From assembly GCF_002288925.2 (NCBI RefSeq), contig NW_022098022.1, forward strand, positions 1,517,622-1,581,621: a stretch of 64,000 nucleotides of DNA, in the 5' to 3' direction. The notes under the pieces are model-generated. The model was not told the DNA's origin. It searched no databases and worked only from the letters and a program-made list of their open reading frames with translations. Below are positions 47,223 to 59,135 of this stretch, piece after piece (position 1 is the stretch's first letter; the number at the start of each line of letters is the position of its first letter). The DNA is from Delphinapterus leucas (lineage: Eukaryota > Chordata > Mammalia > Artiodactyla > Monodontidae). Position numbers and translations under genes: made by a program.

Positions 47223-47400
47223 CTTGTATCAACCATGGTTATCATCCTTGCCTGCTATGAGAATTAACTGGGGACATTTAAAAAATATTGTTGTCCAGGT
47301 TTTACCCTACACCAATTAAATCAGAATCTCTGGGTTTACAGCCAGCCATAGATACTTCGTAAAGCGTGGTTGAGTTAAAGTTGTCTGAGAACAGGACCAG
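47223..47400 (+). mobile_element. MER5-type hAT DNA transposon, second of a pair
   Basis: 'atcaaccatggttatcatcc', 'gagaattaactggggacatt', 'taaaaaatattgttgtccag' and 'attaaatcagaatctctggg' match a MER5 relative. It abuts the first copy. Right end imprecise. Confidence 0.6.
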
Positions 47401-49074
47401 GTTGATTTCATCTGTTCATTCCCACAGCATCTGAAATTCTTTCTTCCTAAGGAAGTGCTCAAAAAGCATTTAAAAAAAATTTACACTATGCTCCAAATTT
47501 ATTTTACTCAAATCAAACTCCAGAATGTATTCTCTCCTTTTTCTTCCCCCACCTAACTTCCCTGTTCCCACCACAAATTCCTTCTGGTTTATATGCATAT
47601 ACATATGCATCCTTTCCCTCTTTTAATTTTTAGAGGAAAGGATTTCGGGCCAAAGCCCTGAATTAGCCAGAAGGGTCTCCATCTCTAACCACAGTCATTT
47701 TGTTTTTCTCCACGGCCAATACAAAATCTTGTTGCTCTATAGTGGTTGATTTGATTTGATGATGGAGGTGGAGATGGTTGATTTGCTTTAAAATCTACCA
47801 TCGGGGCTTCTATGCCTGGATTAGATGCCTGGGTGCCCCTATGCAGAGTAGTGATAGAGCAGACTCTTAGGTCCCATGGATGGACATTTGCCGTAAACAT
47901 ACCACGTTCAACCATATTGCTTACCCTTTCCCACACTCCCACTCCTGGGAGAGTTTCACATAAATTACAATGTATCACATCTTGAGTGACAATGGGGGAG
48001 GATAAACTATGTTACCTCATCAGCTACTGACTGTCTTGACCCCGAACATTCTCCACTGCTACCTACTCTCTTCAAGAGTGAATCTATTCAGAAAAACCCA
48101 AGCTGGCGGCCTTGGGGATTAGAAGCTGCTTCCTCCTTCTTGTCATTCAGGTCTGAACCAGTAGAGTTGCCTTTGGATATCACTGTAATCCATCTTACTT
48201 AAGGTGGGACATTTGATTTCTTCACCACCAGGGCTCTTTCCACTTTCAGAAATAATCCTCTTTCAATCTCCTACTTATTCAAATAAAAATACCATCTCAT
48301 ATGAATAACATCTTTCCCAAAGAAGTGCAAATCATTTTTTTAGATATTTCTTTAATCCTCACAGCATTCCTTTGAGGTAGGTAACGTCCATACAACAACT
48401 CTTCTCAAGCAAGTCAGAATGATTATGCAAGGGTATTAGGTGCCCATAGGTATTATTGGACTGACTTTCATTTCCTACAGAAATGTATTTACTGGGGATT
48501 GAAGCAGTACATTTATTTGAAAAATATATATAGGGGCTTAAGGATAAAAATTTGCCTTGGAATAATGACTGTGTTGTCCACAGTACTTTGACACTGATCA
48601 AGATACACAGCTTCCAGTGAGATGCAATATAGCTCATCTGGATACTGTGAGTACACATTTCTAGGTTGGCAGTTATTATTTATCAGGTTGAAAATATTAA
48701 AGGTACAATTTATGGATTACATAAAATAATATTTTTGGTATAGTAATTATATTTTTTAAAAAATCCTTTTCTCAAACATGTTATGGTTATTACAAGGGAA
48801 AATAAATTTTTAAAAGTTTAGAGTATTTATAGAGATAAGATTGTCATGTGGTGGCCTAACAATTTGATCTTTAGGCATAATACACATATTTACTAAGACT
48901 AAAGAAAAAGTTGTGAATTAAAATTGCATTACAAAACATTTGAACTGGATAAATAAAAATGATTAAGTACAATATTTTAAGCATATTCGAAATGCGTTGT
49001 TAGGTTCAACCCAAAAGTTAGACTAAAGACGGCCTCCTTCCACTGGCAGAGTATAAAGATGATAATAGGCAACA
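47401..49074. other. No gene; one small MIR scrap
   Basis: AT-rich. 48352-48392 ('tttaatcctcacagcattcc', 'tttgaggtaggtaacgtcc') is a short MIR reverse-complement scrap. ORFs at 47685-47978 and 48359-48658 (minus) show no domain. Confidence 0.45.
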
Positions 49075-49262
49075 CACATAGTGCTGACGATGGATTAATG
49101 CGGTTCTTAGCACATTAACTCATTTCTTTCCCCAAATAACAGTTATCATCCTCACTTCCAGATGAGAAAACCCGAGACTCAGTTCCCATCACGTCACTCA
49201 TCTGAGGTGGTAAATTAGGATCTGAATCCATGCTCTCTGGCCGTCAGATTATCATTCTTTGA
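49075..49262 (-). mobile_element. MIR SINE
   Basis: 'cttagcacattaactcattt', 'cacttccagatgagaaaacc', 'gaatccatgctctctggccg' follow the reverse-complement MIR order. Confidence 0.65.
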
Positions 49263-49864
49263 CCCCACTCTTCTGCTGATACATAAATGCCTAAGATGCC
49301 AGCACATGTGTAAGAAGCATTTTTGGTTTGTTTTGTTTTAATGAAGAAATGTGAAGAGATTGGTATAAAGTGGGAACGACTGCTAAAGTGGATTACGGGA
49401 TATCTTTCCTTCCTTCTTGGGGAAGAAAGCTAGATAAATCCAACGTGCATCACATGCATAATTCAGGGTTGGCGACACTTTCTTCAGAGGTCCTTAGAGG
49501 CTGACAATCCGCCCCACACAGTTCCTACTGGTGTGCATACCTCAACCTCCCCTTGACCTCAGCAGTGATATAACTATGTTCTCTAAAGGAGGACTGGAGG
49601 TTTGGATGGGCGCGAATGGACAGGATTAAAAACAACTTAACTTACAAAAATCCAAATTGTCTCCTGTGCCGTAGGCTGGAAGATGAAAATTTCCAGGAAT
49701 TTTGATTTTGAATAGAAGGATTCATACTCTAAATGTCTCTTTCAAAATAATAGATCAGTTCACTTAAGGTTTAGGAAAAGCATAATTTACCAAATTTAAT
49801 TTAAAAAAATATGTGCTGATCCACCTATGATTAAAATATAATTTACTTCCATGAAATTAAAATA
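49263..49864. other. No gene or assigned repeat
   Basis: About 600 AT-rich bases between two MIRs. Confidence 0.45.
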
Positions 49865-50105
49865 ATAGAAGTAGCTAACACTTTCTGAGCATTAACTATA
49901 TGCCAGTTACTGTGCTGTCTTCATATGTGTGATGTGATTTAATTTTACAACATTACTATAAAGTAAGCAAAATTATTCTTCCCATATTTCAGGTAAGATA
50001 ACTGAGGCTGAGATAAAGGAAGTAAATATATCAAGTACACAGAAACAGTGTGTGATGGAGCCAGGATTCAAAATAAGTTTTCCTGATTCCTAACTTACCA
50101 GAACT
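49865..50105 (-). mobile_element. MIR SINE, near full length
   Basis: 'gtagctaacactttctgagc', 'tatgccagttactgtgctgt', 'aggtaagataactgaggctg' and 'gatggagccaggattcaaaa' follow MIR in reverse complement from tail to head. Confidence 0.8.
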
Positions 50106-50369
50106 ATATTATTTAATAAATGTTTATAAATTTCTGAAGTTAATGAATATTCAGTGTAAAGATACTTAAAAGTAGCACTTCAAAAAACAGGTACTTATTT
50201 TCTAATCATAGCTAATATTTCCTTCATTCTGGAAAAAACTTCCCCTCCCTACGACTCCTTGATATGAAAAGGCTTCAGAACTCAATGCAGGCACCACTCT
50301 TCATTGACTGTCATAGTGCAATCTCACCCATGAATATAAATATTTAAAACAAAGTATTAATAAACTATT

Positions 50370-51960
50370 ACAACAATTTAAAAAATAAATCCCACCCAAG
50401 ATGGTTTTCTCTCAGAAATAAATACAGAAATATATTAAAATAATGACATATAGACAATATATTGGTTTTATCCTACATAAATAAACTAAAGGTGGGGAAA
50501 ATATATCGTATGTCGATAAATGCAGAAAGACATTCAATAAAATTCAATGTGTATTCTTGACTAAATCTATTTCTAGAAACTATAAATAGAAGATATACTT
50601 AAGCTGATGAAGAATATTTACAAAAACTCTGTAGCGATATTATATTTAATTATAAAATGTTTAAAAGCATTCTCATTAGAGTCAGGACTGAGACAGTTTC
50701 TTGCATGGAATATTCTACTCAAAGCAGTAAGTCAAGTAAAAGAAATCGGTATAAGGACTAGAAAGAAAGAAATCAAACTGTCAGCTGGCCGAAGAAATAA
50801 CTGTAACCCCAAAATACCTAAAATATCTGCTGGACAAAAGTATGAAAACTTCAAGAATAATAGGAGAAAATATACAATGACGGCTTTATGACTTGGGGTA
50901 GGGAAAGAATTCTTCTGTACAACACAAAATTCACAAATGATTAAAGGAAAGGAGTGGTCCATCTGACTACATGAAAATGAACAATTCTGTTCACCAAAGG
51001 ATAACAGAGACGAAGCAAAAAACCTAATCATAGTTTTGGGAGAAGATATTTTCATTTGAAAACATATACCCATAAAACATATATGTGACATTTATGAGCA
51101 AAAATACAAACAACTCAAAATGAAAAAAATGGGAATAAAACATGAAGAAGCACTTCTCTAAAGAGGAAATCCTAATGGCCTTAAATATTAGAGGAACATT
51201 ACTAGTAACCATGGTATGCATATTAAAATCACAATGGCATGCATGTCATTTTGCATTCACCACGTTAGGAACAATTTAAGAGTCTGCCATAACAACTGCT
51301 GCTGGCGATGTTACCCAAGCGCACCCTGGAAACTGCTGGGAAAGTGTTAATTTTCTAAAAACAAATTTTGAAACCAATTTGGCATTATCTTAGAAACTGT
51401 ATGTGCTTATACCCTATGACTCAGCAATTCCATATTAGAAAAGTACCTGTATTGCTGTGTTTCATATATATTATCACAATCCACAGTCAAAATGTAATCT
51501 GTTACACACATATATAACAGAACTTGTAGAAAATAACTTATTTGTCCTAAGTGTTATCAACTCTGATATCCTCTATTTTCTTCAAAATTACACACACAAA
51601 ACATAAGGGGTTTTAACTCAGTGAACTGATTTCACAACCCACTAAAGGTTTACAGCTCACAGTTTGAAAAACACTGTCCAAGAGAAACTCCAGTGCATGT
51701 GGTCCAGGAGATAGATAAAAATGCTCATGGCTGTGTAGTTTTTAGTAGCAAAAGGTGGAAATAACTCAAATATCTATTAGAGGAGAACAAATAGGTATAT
51801 TGTGCTACATTTAGAAAGTTAACAACAGCTACATACAGGGATACACCTTTAAGATTATTAAGTGAACAATGCAAATTGTAGTAGGATACATGCATTCTAA
51901 TTCAACATATATAAAGTTATAAACATGTAAAACTAAGAACATACCGTTATATCCACACAT
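50370..51960 (+). mobile_element. Old, degraded L1M-type LINE (ORF2 region)
   Basis: ORF2-derived landmarks in order: 'cgataaatgcagaaagacat' (the IDAEKAFD region) near 50515, 'tctgactacatgaaaatgaa' near 50960, 'ctctaaagaggaaatcctaa' near 51155, 'atgactcagcaattccatat' near 51416, and 'ggtggaaataactcaaatat' near 51754. Divergence is far greater than in the 29-35 kb L1 and no frame survives. A hAT-like piece may interrupt it at 51484-51684. Confidence 0.65.
51484..51684. mobile_element. Possible hAT-Charlie element nested in the old L1
   Basis: Ends with 'cagctcacagtttgaaaaac' then 'actg', preceded by 'tttcacaacccactaaaggt', a pattern seen at the termini of some MER5/Charlie-type elements. It sits between two L1 ORF2 landmarks. 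The left end is not clear. Confidence 0.35.
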
Positions 51961-52166
51961 GGTAAAAATATTAAAAACACAGAAAATAAGAACATTTTTT
52001 TACCTACAGGATTGGTGGAGAGATGTTTGTGATCAGGGGAGGGCAAGGTAAAGGCTTCAAGGTATTGGTTAGATTTTACCTCTTGGGTCAAGGGTACCCT
52101 AGTTTCCTCATTATGGTTTATAAACCCTCCCACATACGTTATACGTACTCTATGTGAGAAACATTT

Positions 52167-52699
52167 TGTTTTTTAAATTGGAGTATAGTTGCTTTACGCC
52201 GCTGTGTCAGTTTCTGCAGTACAGCCAAGTGAGTCAGCCACACGTATACATATTTCCCCTCTTTTTCGGATTTCCTTCCCATTTAGGTCACCGCAGAGCA
52301 CCGAGTAGAGTTCCCTGTGCTATACAGTAGGTTCTCATTAGTTATCTATTTTATACGCAGTAGTGTATGTAAGTCAATCCCAACCTCCCAGTTCATCCCA
52401 GCGCCCTCCTTTCCCCGTGGTATCCGTACATTTGTTCTCTACACCTGTGTCTATTTCTGCTTTGCAGATAAGAACATCTATACCACTTTTCTAGATTCCA
52501 CATATACGCGTTAATGTATGATATTTATTTTTCTCTTTCTGACTTACTTCACTCTGTAAGACAGTCTCTAGGTCCATACACATCTCTGCAAATGACCCAA
52601 TTTTGTTCCATTTTACGGCTGAGTAATATTCCATTGCATATATGTACCACATCTTCTTTGTCCCTTCTTCTGTTGATGGACATGTAGGTTGCTTCCTAC
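52167..52699 (-). mobile_element. 5'-truncated L1 with TSD (ORF2 C-terminus and 3'UTR)
   Basis: Minus-strand L1 of the younger tail subtype. The C-terminal ORF2 frame is open on the minus strand from the 5' junction to 52491 (MWYIYAMEYYSAVK, ending ICGI and stop). TSD GTGAGAAACATTT (52154-52166) and GTGTGAAACATTT (52700-52712), 12/13 identical. Confidence 0.93.
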
Positions 52700-53694
52700 G
52701 TGTGAAACATTTCATAATTTTTGAAGTGTATGTGGATGTGCATATGCACGCATAAACATATGGGGGATTTGTTTAAAGAAAAGTATGGTATCGACTAAAA
52801 TGAGTATCAGGCATGTATGTTCTGGGGTTCTGATTAACAGTCACTGAAATAATTCTGGGTTAAGTTATAAACACCTAAGAATAAAACTGCTTTTGAAGTT
52901 TTACCTATTTTCAGTCAGTGAACTGTCATTTGGCTTAAAGAGATTTGTCCAATGTTTTTAAAAATATGTTAGCAATGCTCTATCAAGAAACAGATGTCCA
53001 GTCTTAGCAATATCTTTCTATATCTGTCTACTCAGGCATGGAAAACAAAAGCAAAATTAAACAAATGAGATTTCATCAAATTGAAAAGCTTCTGTGCAGC
53101 AAAGGAAATCATCAGTAAAAGAAAAAGGCAACCTACTGAATGGGAGAAGATACTTGCAAATGATGCATCTGATAAGGGGTTAATATCCAAAATACATAGA
53201 CAACTCACAACAGCAAAATAACCTGATTAAAAAGTTGAGCAGAGGAGCTGAAAAGACATTTTTCCAAAGAAGATACACAGGTGGCCAATAGACACATGAG
53301 AAGATGCTCAACATCAGTAATCATTAAAGAAATGTAAGTCAAAACCACATTAGATATCACCTCACACTTGTTAGAAGAGCTATTATGAACAAGTCAAGAA
53401 ATAGCAAGTGTTGGCTAGGATGCACAGGAAAGGGAGCCCTAGTGCACTGCTGGTGGGAATGCAAAGTGGTGCAGCCACTGTGGAAGACACTACGGAGAGT
53501 CCTTCAAAAATTAAGAATAGAACTACCATACGATCCAGATATCCCACTTCTGGGCATTCTCCCAAAGACCACCAAAAAACGAATCTGAAAAGTTATCTAT
53601 TCCCCCATGTTCACTGCAGCATTATTTACAATAGCCAAGATATGTAAACAACCTAAGTGCCCATCAACAGATGAATGGATAAAGAAGATGTGGG

Positions 53695-53740
<46 letters not shown>
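53695..53740. repeat. Perfect 46-bp palindrome (GT)5(AT)13(AC)5
   Basis: GTGTGTGTGT (53695-53704), 26 bases of alternating AT (53705-53730), ACACACACAC (53731-53740). The whole tract equals its own reverse complement. It lies inside the L1 ORF2 remnant, between the MW and the GILFSHKS codons. Confidence 0.98.
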
Positions 53741-53940
53741 TGGAATATTATTCAGTCATAAAAGTGATGAAATTTTGCCATTTGGGGTAACATGGATAGA
53801 GCTCGAGGGTATTACACTAAGTGAAATAAGTCAGACAGAGAAAGACAAATACCATACGATTTCACTCATAAGTGGAACATAAAAAACTAATAAACAAGAA
53901 CAAAACAAATGAACAAACCAAACCAAACAAAAACAAACAT

Positions 53941-54209
53941 GTAGACACAGAGAACAAAGTGGTGGTTACCGGAGGAGAAGGGGTGGCAGTGAGGGAAGGG
54001 AAAATAGGTAAAGGGGATCAAATGTCAAACACGTAGACACAGAGAACAGAGTGGTGGTTACCAGAGGAGAAGGGGTGGTGGTGAGGGAAGGGAAAGTAGG
54101 TAAAGGGGATCAAATGTCAAACACGTAGACACAGACAACAGAGTGGTGGTTACCAGAGGAGAAGGGGTGGCGGTGAGGGAAGGGAAAAATAGGTAAAGGG
54201 GATCAAATG
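53941..54209 (+). repeat. Tandem 92-bp repeat, about 2.9 copies, in an L1 3'UTR
   Basis: Units start 'gtagacacagagaacaaagt' at 53941, 54033 and 54125, an exact 92-base period. Units 1 and 2 differ at about 5 of 92 positions. Each ends 'aaaggggatcaaatgtcaaa' except the last, which runs into normal 3'UTR ('gcatagtgaggaatgg'). As I recall the family, it normally carries one such unit. Confidence 0.95.
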
Positions 54210-54474
54210 CATAGTGAGGAATGGAAATAAATTTTTGGTGGTCAGCACATTATAGATTATACAGAAGTAGGAACATAGTGTTGTATGCATGAAACTTACA
54301 TAACGTTAATAAATCAATATTATCTCAACAAAAAAAGAAACAGATGCGAAGAAATGCAGGACGCTACTTTAGGAGACTATTATTTACTAATTGTGAATAA
54401 GTAGGAAAACTATTATATACACTATTGATATTTTCTTCTTGCCAATCTGTGATTACATTTCAGAAGTCTTGCTG

Positions 54475-54815
54475 TAAAAAAAATCGCACAAATGAACTTA
54501 TTTACAAAACAGGAATAGAGTCACAGACGTAGAAAACAAACTTATGGCTACCAGGGGGAAAGAGCGGGGGAGGGGTAAATTGGGAGATTGGGATTGACAT
54601 ATACACGCTACTACATATAAGATAGATAATAAGAACCTACAGTACAGCACAGGGAGCTCTACTCAGTAGTCTGTAATGACCTATATGGGAATAGAATCTA
54701 AAAAAGAGTGGATATACGTAGAACTGATTCACTTTGCTGTACAGCAGAAACTAACATGACATTGTAAATCAACCATACTCCAATAAAAATTAATTTTAAA
54801 TAATCTGTAAGAAAA
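54475..54815 (+). mobile_element. 5'-truncated L1 3'UTR with TSD
   Basis: Same 3'UTR subtype as 44762-45345 ('gtagaaaacaaacttatggc', 'tctgtaatgacctatatggg', 'cagcagaaactaacatgaca'). TSD AAGTCTTGCTG at 54464-54474 and 54816-54826, identical. Confidence 0.93.
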
Positions 54816-54826
54816 AAGTCTTGCTG

Positions 54827-57800
54827 AACAATCATATGGTATGATCATAGCATAGGGTATATGATGTGTTTTCGTAACTTTTTAAAAACTCATACAGTTT
54901 TATAAATAAAACATTTAATTTGTGCAACTGTGACAGTCTCTTCAAACGCAATGCTTACTGCTGGGCAAACTGTACCAAGGGCAGCACTTCAACAACGGGA
55001 TTTTATATAAGCCTCTTCTCTACCTCCGCATACCACAGCAATGGTCTCTCTGCTTGGAAGCAACTGCTCTGGGAGAATTTAACAAGCCAAGTAGGAGGAA
55101 CAGTATTGCCTGCAGGTCTAAAGGTACCTGAATTTCAGCCTAACTTCCAGGAAGGTCAGGGAAATTTCAAGTTCTCTTTGGAGGGCCAAGTGTTTTCTTA
55201 TAGACCCAGAGTAGATCTGAGCATAGCAGCTTGAAAGCAATAGTTCTGAACCTTCTCGACTGTTCAGGAGCTAACAAGACTGCTCTGCTTTCCAAACTAA
55301 CCTAGCCTTCTCTTGAGGGCAGTCCAGATCCCTCGAAGAGTGAGATCTGGCAATGCAAGTGATCCTAGCAAATGCACGTTTGCCTAGTATATGCCACTTC
55401 ATGTTGATGATTTACTACTCATGCTTCCAGTTTTCTGTACCTCTAGACTTTTTTTTTTTTTTTTTAATCAATGCCTTTCTGCTTTGGGACAGATTTTAAG
55501 TACTAATTTTAAAATAACTGAAACAAGATATAATCTTTATACCTGATAATTGTATAATATGAGATCTACAGATGACAGAGTGGTGAGATTTTTGTTAATT
55601 GAGAAAAGTTTCCTTGATGTTCTCAGCTAACCTAATGACCTTTCCTGTGGAAGTAGGGGAGGTGAAAAGTCATCTTATCATTAGAGAGAAGCATAGGAAA
55701 TCCTAAGTACTTAGTGCTGTTGTTATTAAAGGAAAATTAAGATTTTTGGGGGGATGGGATATTAGAGAATGAAAAATGAAGGGAATTGCAGAGTACCTAA
55801 CAACAACGAAAACAGTAATAATAATATTCACTAATTAGCTACAGAAAGAAAAAATAACATGTCTATTAAAATTTCAAGTTCTGATCTCTCTATCGGTTCT
55901 ACTGAGGATGAATGATGAGGGCTGGTGGAAACCAGCTGCTGAAGCAAAGAGTTGAATGTATATGTGCCAGTAACCAGGAGGACGGGATCCAGTGTGGCTC
56001 CATTTGAGATTTCAGGGCTAAGAGACAACACAACTAGAAATCACTCATTCAGTACCCATCACTGGCCCTTGCCATGAACAAGATACTGTGACAAAGCAGT
56101 GGAAACACACTCAAGGCATAATTGTAACTCAAAGACTAACTACAAGGGTGTGTCCAGCATATGATGGGAAAGATATTCAGACTTCAGAGAGGTAGCCAGA
56201 GGCAGCTACCGGGAGGGATGATGGATGCCCAAGCTGAGTTTTAAAGGAGAAGGAAGCACCGTAAGATCTTCCTCTTCGAAGATTCAGGCCCAGGTTGGAA
56301 GGGGCTCGCCAGTGCAGACAGATAATACGCACACCTGGCTTGGACGGGGCTCAATTAAGAATCACCCACTGACTCCGGCTTCTAGAATATACTCTCTTCC
56401 TCCTTTGACTTTATGTCCAACGTTCTTGTTACTTCGGCAGCTTGTACTCTAAGTTCACAGGAATGGGGATTTTGTGAGTTATTCTGAATATATAGATAAT
56501 TTCCACATAGTTTTTTCTTACATGTTTTCAACATTAATTGATTTTTTTAAAAAATAATCTTGAACTAAGTTTGTTAGCAAGTTGAATATTCTGTCTGGAT
56601 TTCAATATAGCTAAGATGTACTCGCCAATATGGTGGGTAACAAAGGCTGGGGCAAGTATGTGTCGACATAAGCAAAGCGGCTAGGCCACTGGTCTTGCCA
56701 GCTGTGTGTAGAGGCCCCACAGTACACACCACCTCAGCCAATGAGACCTTTGTGCAGCAGTCCTCCAGTCCCCGTTCCATTCCGTGCGTGAGGGCTCGAA
56801 TGTTAGCTACTGCACGTAACACCGCCATGTTACAGCAACTGTGGATCTCCTTTGGACAAGTGCCCTGGTTCCAGCCAGCACTTGTGCCTCATAAGAAGCG
56901 TATATTAATAGATTATAGATGTCTACTGAGTTTCTTTCAGTAGCAAAGGCAGCCTTAGTAGACCTGCCAGCGCAGAAGTATCACCCCTTCCTTATCTTCG
57001 ATCCTGGCGAGAGCTTCTGGTTCACAGAAAAATTCTTTCATTTCAACTGAACAAGATTGCTCCTCTGCTAATTACTGTAAAAGTAAGCTACCCAGTCTGG
57101 ATTTAGAATCTGAAGCTTAGAGAGGTGGATTTTGCTCATCTCTTTAGGACTCTAGGGAGCTTGGCCATCGAGCTTTTGCTCCCGCCCAGGCCCTGTGATA
57201 AGTAGACACAACCCCCACTGCTCCACGGAGAGCTGACTCCAGTCACTAGGCAGGAAAATAAAAATGCTAATCACAGAGAGCAAAATTATGTTTCAAATTC
57301 TGTCCTTTATTCTTGGAACAAAAATACAGTGATCACTCTGGTGGTAAAACACTTTGGCATTTCCTGTGTCCTTGAAACTGAATGCATACAGATTTGTATC
57401 ATTGCATAGTGTACACTGAATTCCAGAATTAAATGTTAATGCTCTGGGGCTTCTTTTTCAGAAGAAAGCAGATGTAATTTAAAAACTTTTTTCGGGAGAA
57501 TATTTTTATATTTTTTAATAGTTTAAGCCAGGTTTATCATGTATCATTGTACGTGATTCTTAGATGTAATATTGAGGGCTATAAGTGTTCATGTAATTAC
57601 CCATGGTATGAAAAACAAAAAACAACTATTGCTATATTATGATTATTTCAACATACCAACTCAATAAGCGAAATCCATTTTTTAACAATTTATAAAATTT
57701 ATCTTCAAGCTAATGAAAAATATCGTTCACATTAAGTGAAATATAGAGTTGAAAATGCATGGAAAATGCCAGGTAACTGAACTCGTGCTATCTTGCCAGC

Positions 57801-58503
57801 TTTTCTCTCAGTCACGGGGATGGGTAGCATCTTAAATAACAGACGCCCAGGCTGCTGGTGTGTTTAAATAATACCAGCCTAACGTAGCTGTCATAGTAAA
57901 GAAGGGAAGGTAAAGGACTTCAAACCAGCCCTACTCGCTTTGTACCACGTGGAGAGGAAGCACGGGAAGGCTCACCTGCAAACGTTTAGTCTGTCCAAAG
58001 CACAGTTGTGTTACCCTCCCCGGCAGCATGCACAGTAAACTACCTAACACACGCCCAGACAGCAGGTGTTGATTAGACATTTGCGCTCAAAATGAGAATC
58101 ACCAAACAAAGCTACAGTTAAGTTGGCCCCTTTTCACTCTAGATATAGATTTAATGAATTCTGTAAGGGCTGAGAGATTCACAAAATTCAAATTGAAGGC
58201 CGGGGGCGGGGGCGGGGTGGGGTGGAAAAACACAAGTAGGAAAAAAGTGAAATAATTAAATTAACTAAAAAGTATTGAAAATTCAGGGACCAGATACTCA
58301 CTGTTAGACAAGCTATCATTAGCTTTATACTGATGTTACATATATTAAACATATATAAACATATATTAAATTAAAAAAATAAAACTCTCCATTCTTACTA
58401 ACCAATATTAATTAGTTAGTAATGAATAATTACTAATTTATGCATTATGGGACATGAATCTGCTCTTACAGAACCATGAAGCATAACAGATCTCCCTCAT
58501 GAG
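54827..58503. other. No gene recognised
   Basis: About 3.7 kb. It has a T-run at 55449-55466 and a possible L2-like scrap near 56190-56290 ('aagctgagttttaaaggaga'). ORFs up to 104 codons (54920-55234 plus, 56574-56828 minus) show no domain. A G-quadruplex motif lies at 58202-58222. Confidence 0.45.
58202..58222 (+). other. G-quadruplex motif with one-base loops
   Basis: G5-C-G5-C-G4-T-G4, followed by T-GG. Four G-runs of at least four separated by single bases is the most stable class of predicted quadruplex. It stands alone in AT-rich DNA, with no CpG island or gene start nearby. Confidence 0.9.
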
Positions 58504-58619
58504 TGGTGGGATGAATTGGGAGACTGGGATTGACATATATACACTAATATGTATGAAGTAGATAACTAATAAGAACCTGCTGTTTAAAAAAATAAATTAA
58601 ATAAAATTCAAAAAAAAAA
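58504..58619 (+). mobile_element. L1 3'-end stub
   Basis: 'tggtgggatgaattgggaga', 'ggattgacatatatacacta', 'gataactaataagaacctgc' and an A-rich tail reproduce the last ~100 bases of the same subfamily as the full-length element (compare 35010-35148). No convincing TSD. Confidence 0.9.
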
Positions 58620-58889
58620 GGCAATCTCATTTTTGGACTCCTGTTCTTTCCATTTAATTTGTTTTGGAAATCTGCTCAAGAGTAAGAAGCATTTTTGCAT
58701 CGAGAGTCCTAAGATGCAGGTCCAACTTCAATGTAATGTGTGTACGAGGTGCCTGTGAGTAATAATATACATACACTCATCTCATGGGCATGGACAGAAA
58801 ATCCGTTGTAGGCTTTTCTGCAGCATTTCAGCACTTGTAGAAGGTGTAGGTAAACAAGGCATTATCGTTACAATTATGTGCTGTAATTG

Positions 58890-59135
58890 CCGAGGCAGCC
58901 TACCATAGTGAAAAATGAAAGGCTTTGGCCTTGGATAAAACTGGGTTCAAATCCATGCTTTTCAAGCTTAATGTCTGAGTTTTTTTGGGGGGGAAATTTG
59001 TGATTCTGCTTAACCTGTTTTTTTCCAGCTCTGAAATGGGAATAGTAATAGGATTAAGTAGGAGAGATATATGTGAAGGGCCTACTTCACAGGTGCTCAA
59101 AATGGGCATAATTTTTATTATAGTTATTAGTTATT
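58890..59135 (+). mobile_element. MIR SINE, near full length
   Basis: 'taccatagtgaaaaatgaaa', 'ctgggttcaaatccatgctt', 'cttaacctgtttttttccag', 'ctctgaaatgggaatagtaa', 'gtgctcaaaatgggcat' follow MIR from head to tail. Confidence 0.75.

Larger units (their letters stand above)
52997..54334 (+). mobile_element. 5'-truncated L1M-type LINE with 12-bp TSD, palindromic microsatellite and tandem 3'UTR repeat
   Basis: Starts in ORF2 ('cagtcttagcaatatctttc', 'ggcatggaaaacaaaagcaa'), continues through the C-terminal cysteine-rich region (53408-53470) and MW..GILFSHKS near 53690-53760, and ends in a 3'UTR with three 92-bp units and 'gaaacttacataacgttaat'. TSD AAGAAACAGATG at 52985-52996 and 54335-54346, identical. 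An older 3'UTR subtype than the 29-kb element, yet with an intact TSD. The coding region has several stops. Confidence 0.93.

Noticed and set aside
48990..49025. 'ttaggttcaacccaaaagtt' resembling a mariner terminus
   Set aside because: Only a short partial resemblance; no opposite inverted end and no TA target duplication found nearby.
53607..53882. ORF with a YIYIYIYI tract
   Set aside because: It is the L1 ORF2 C-terminus interrupted by the palindromic microsatellite, not a gene.
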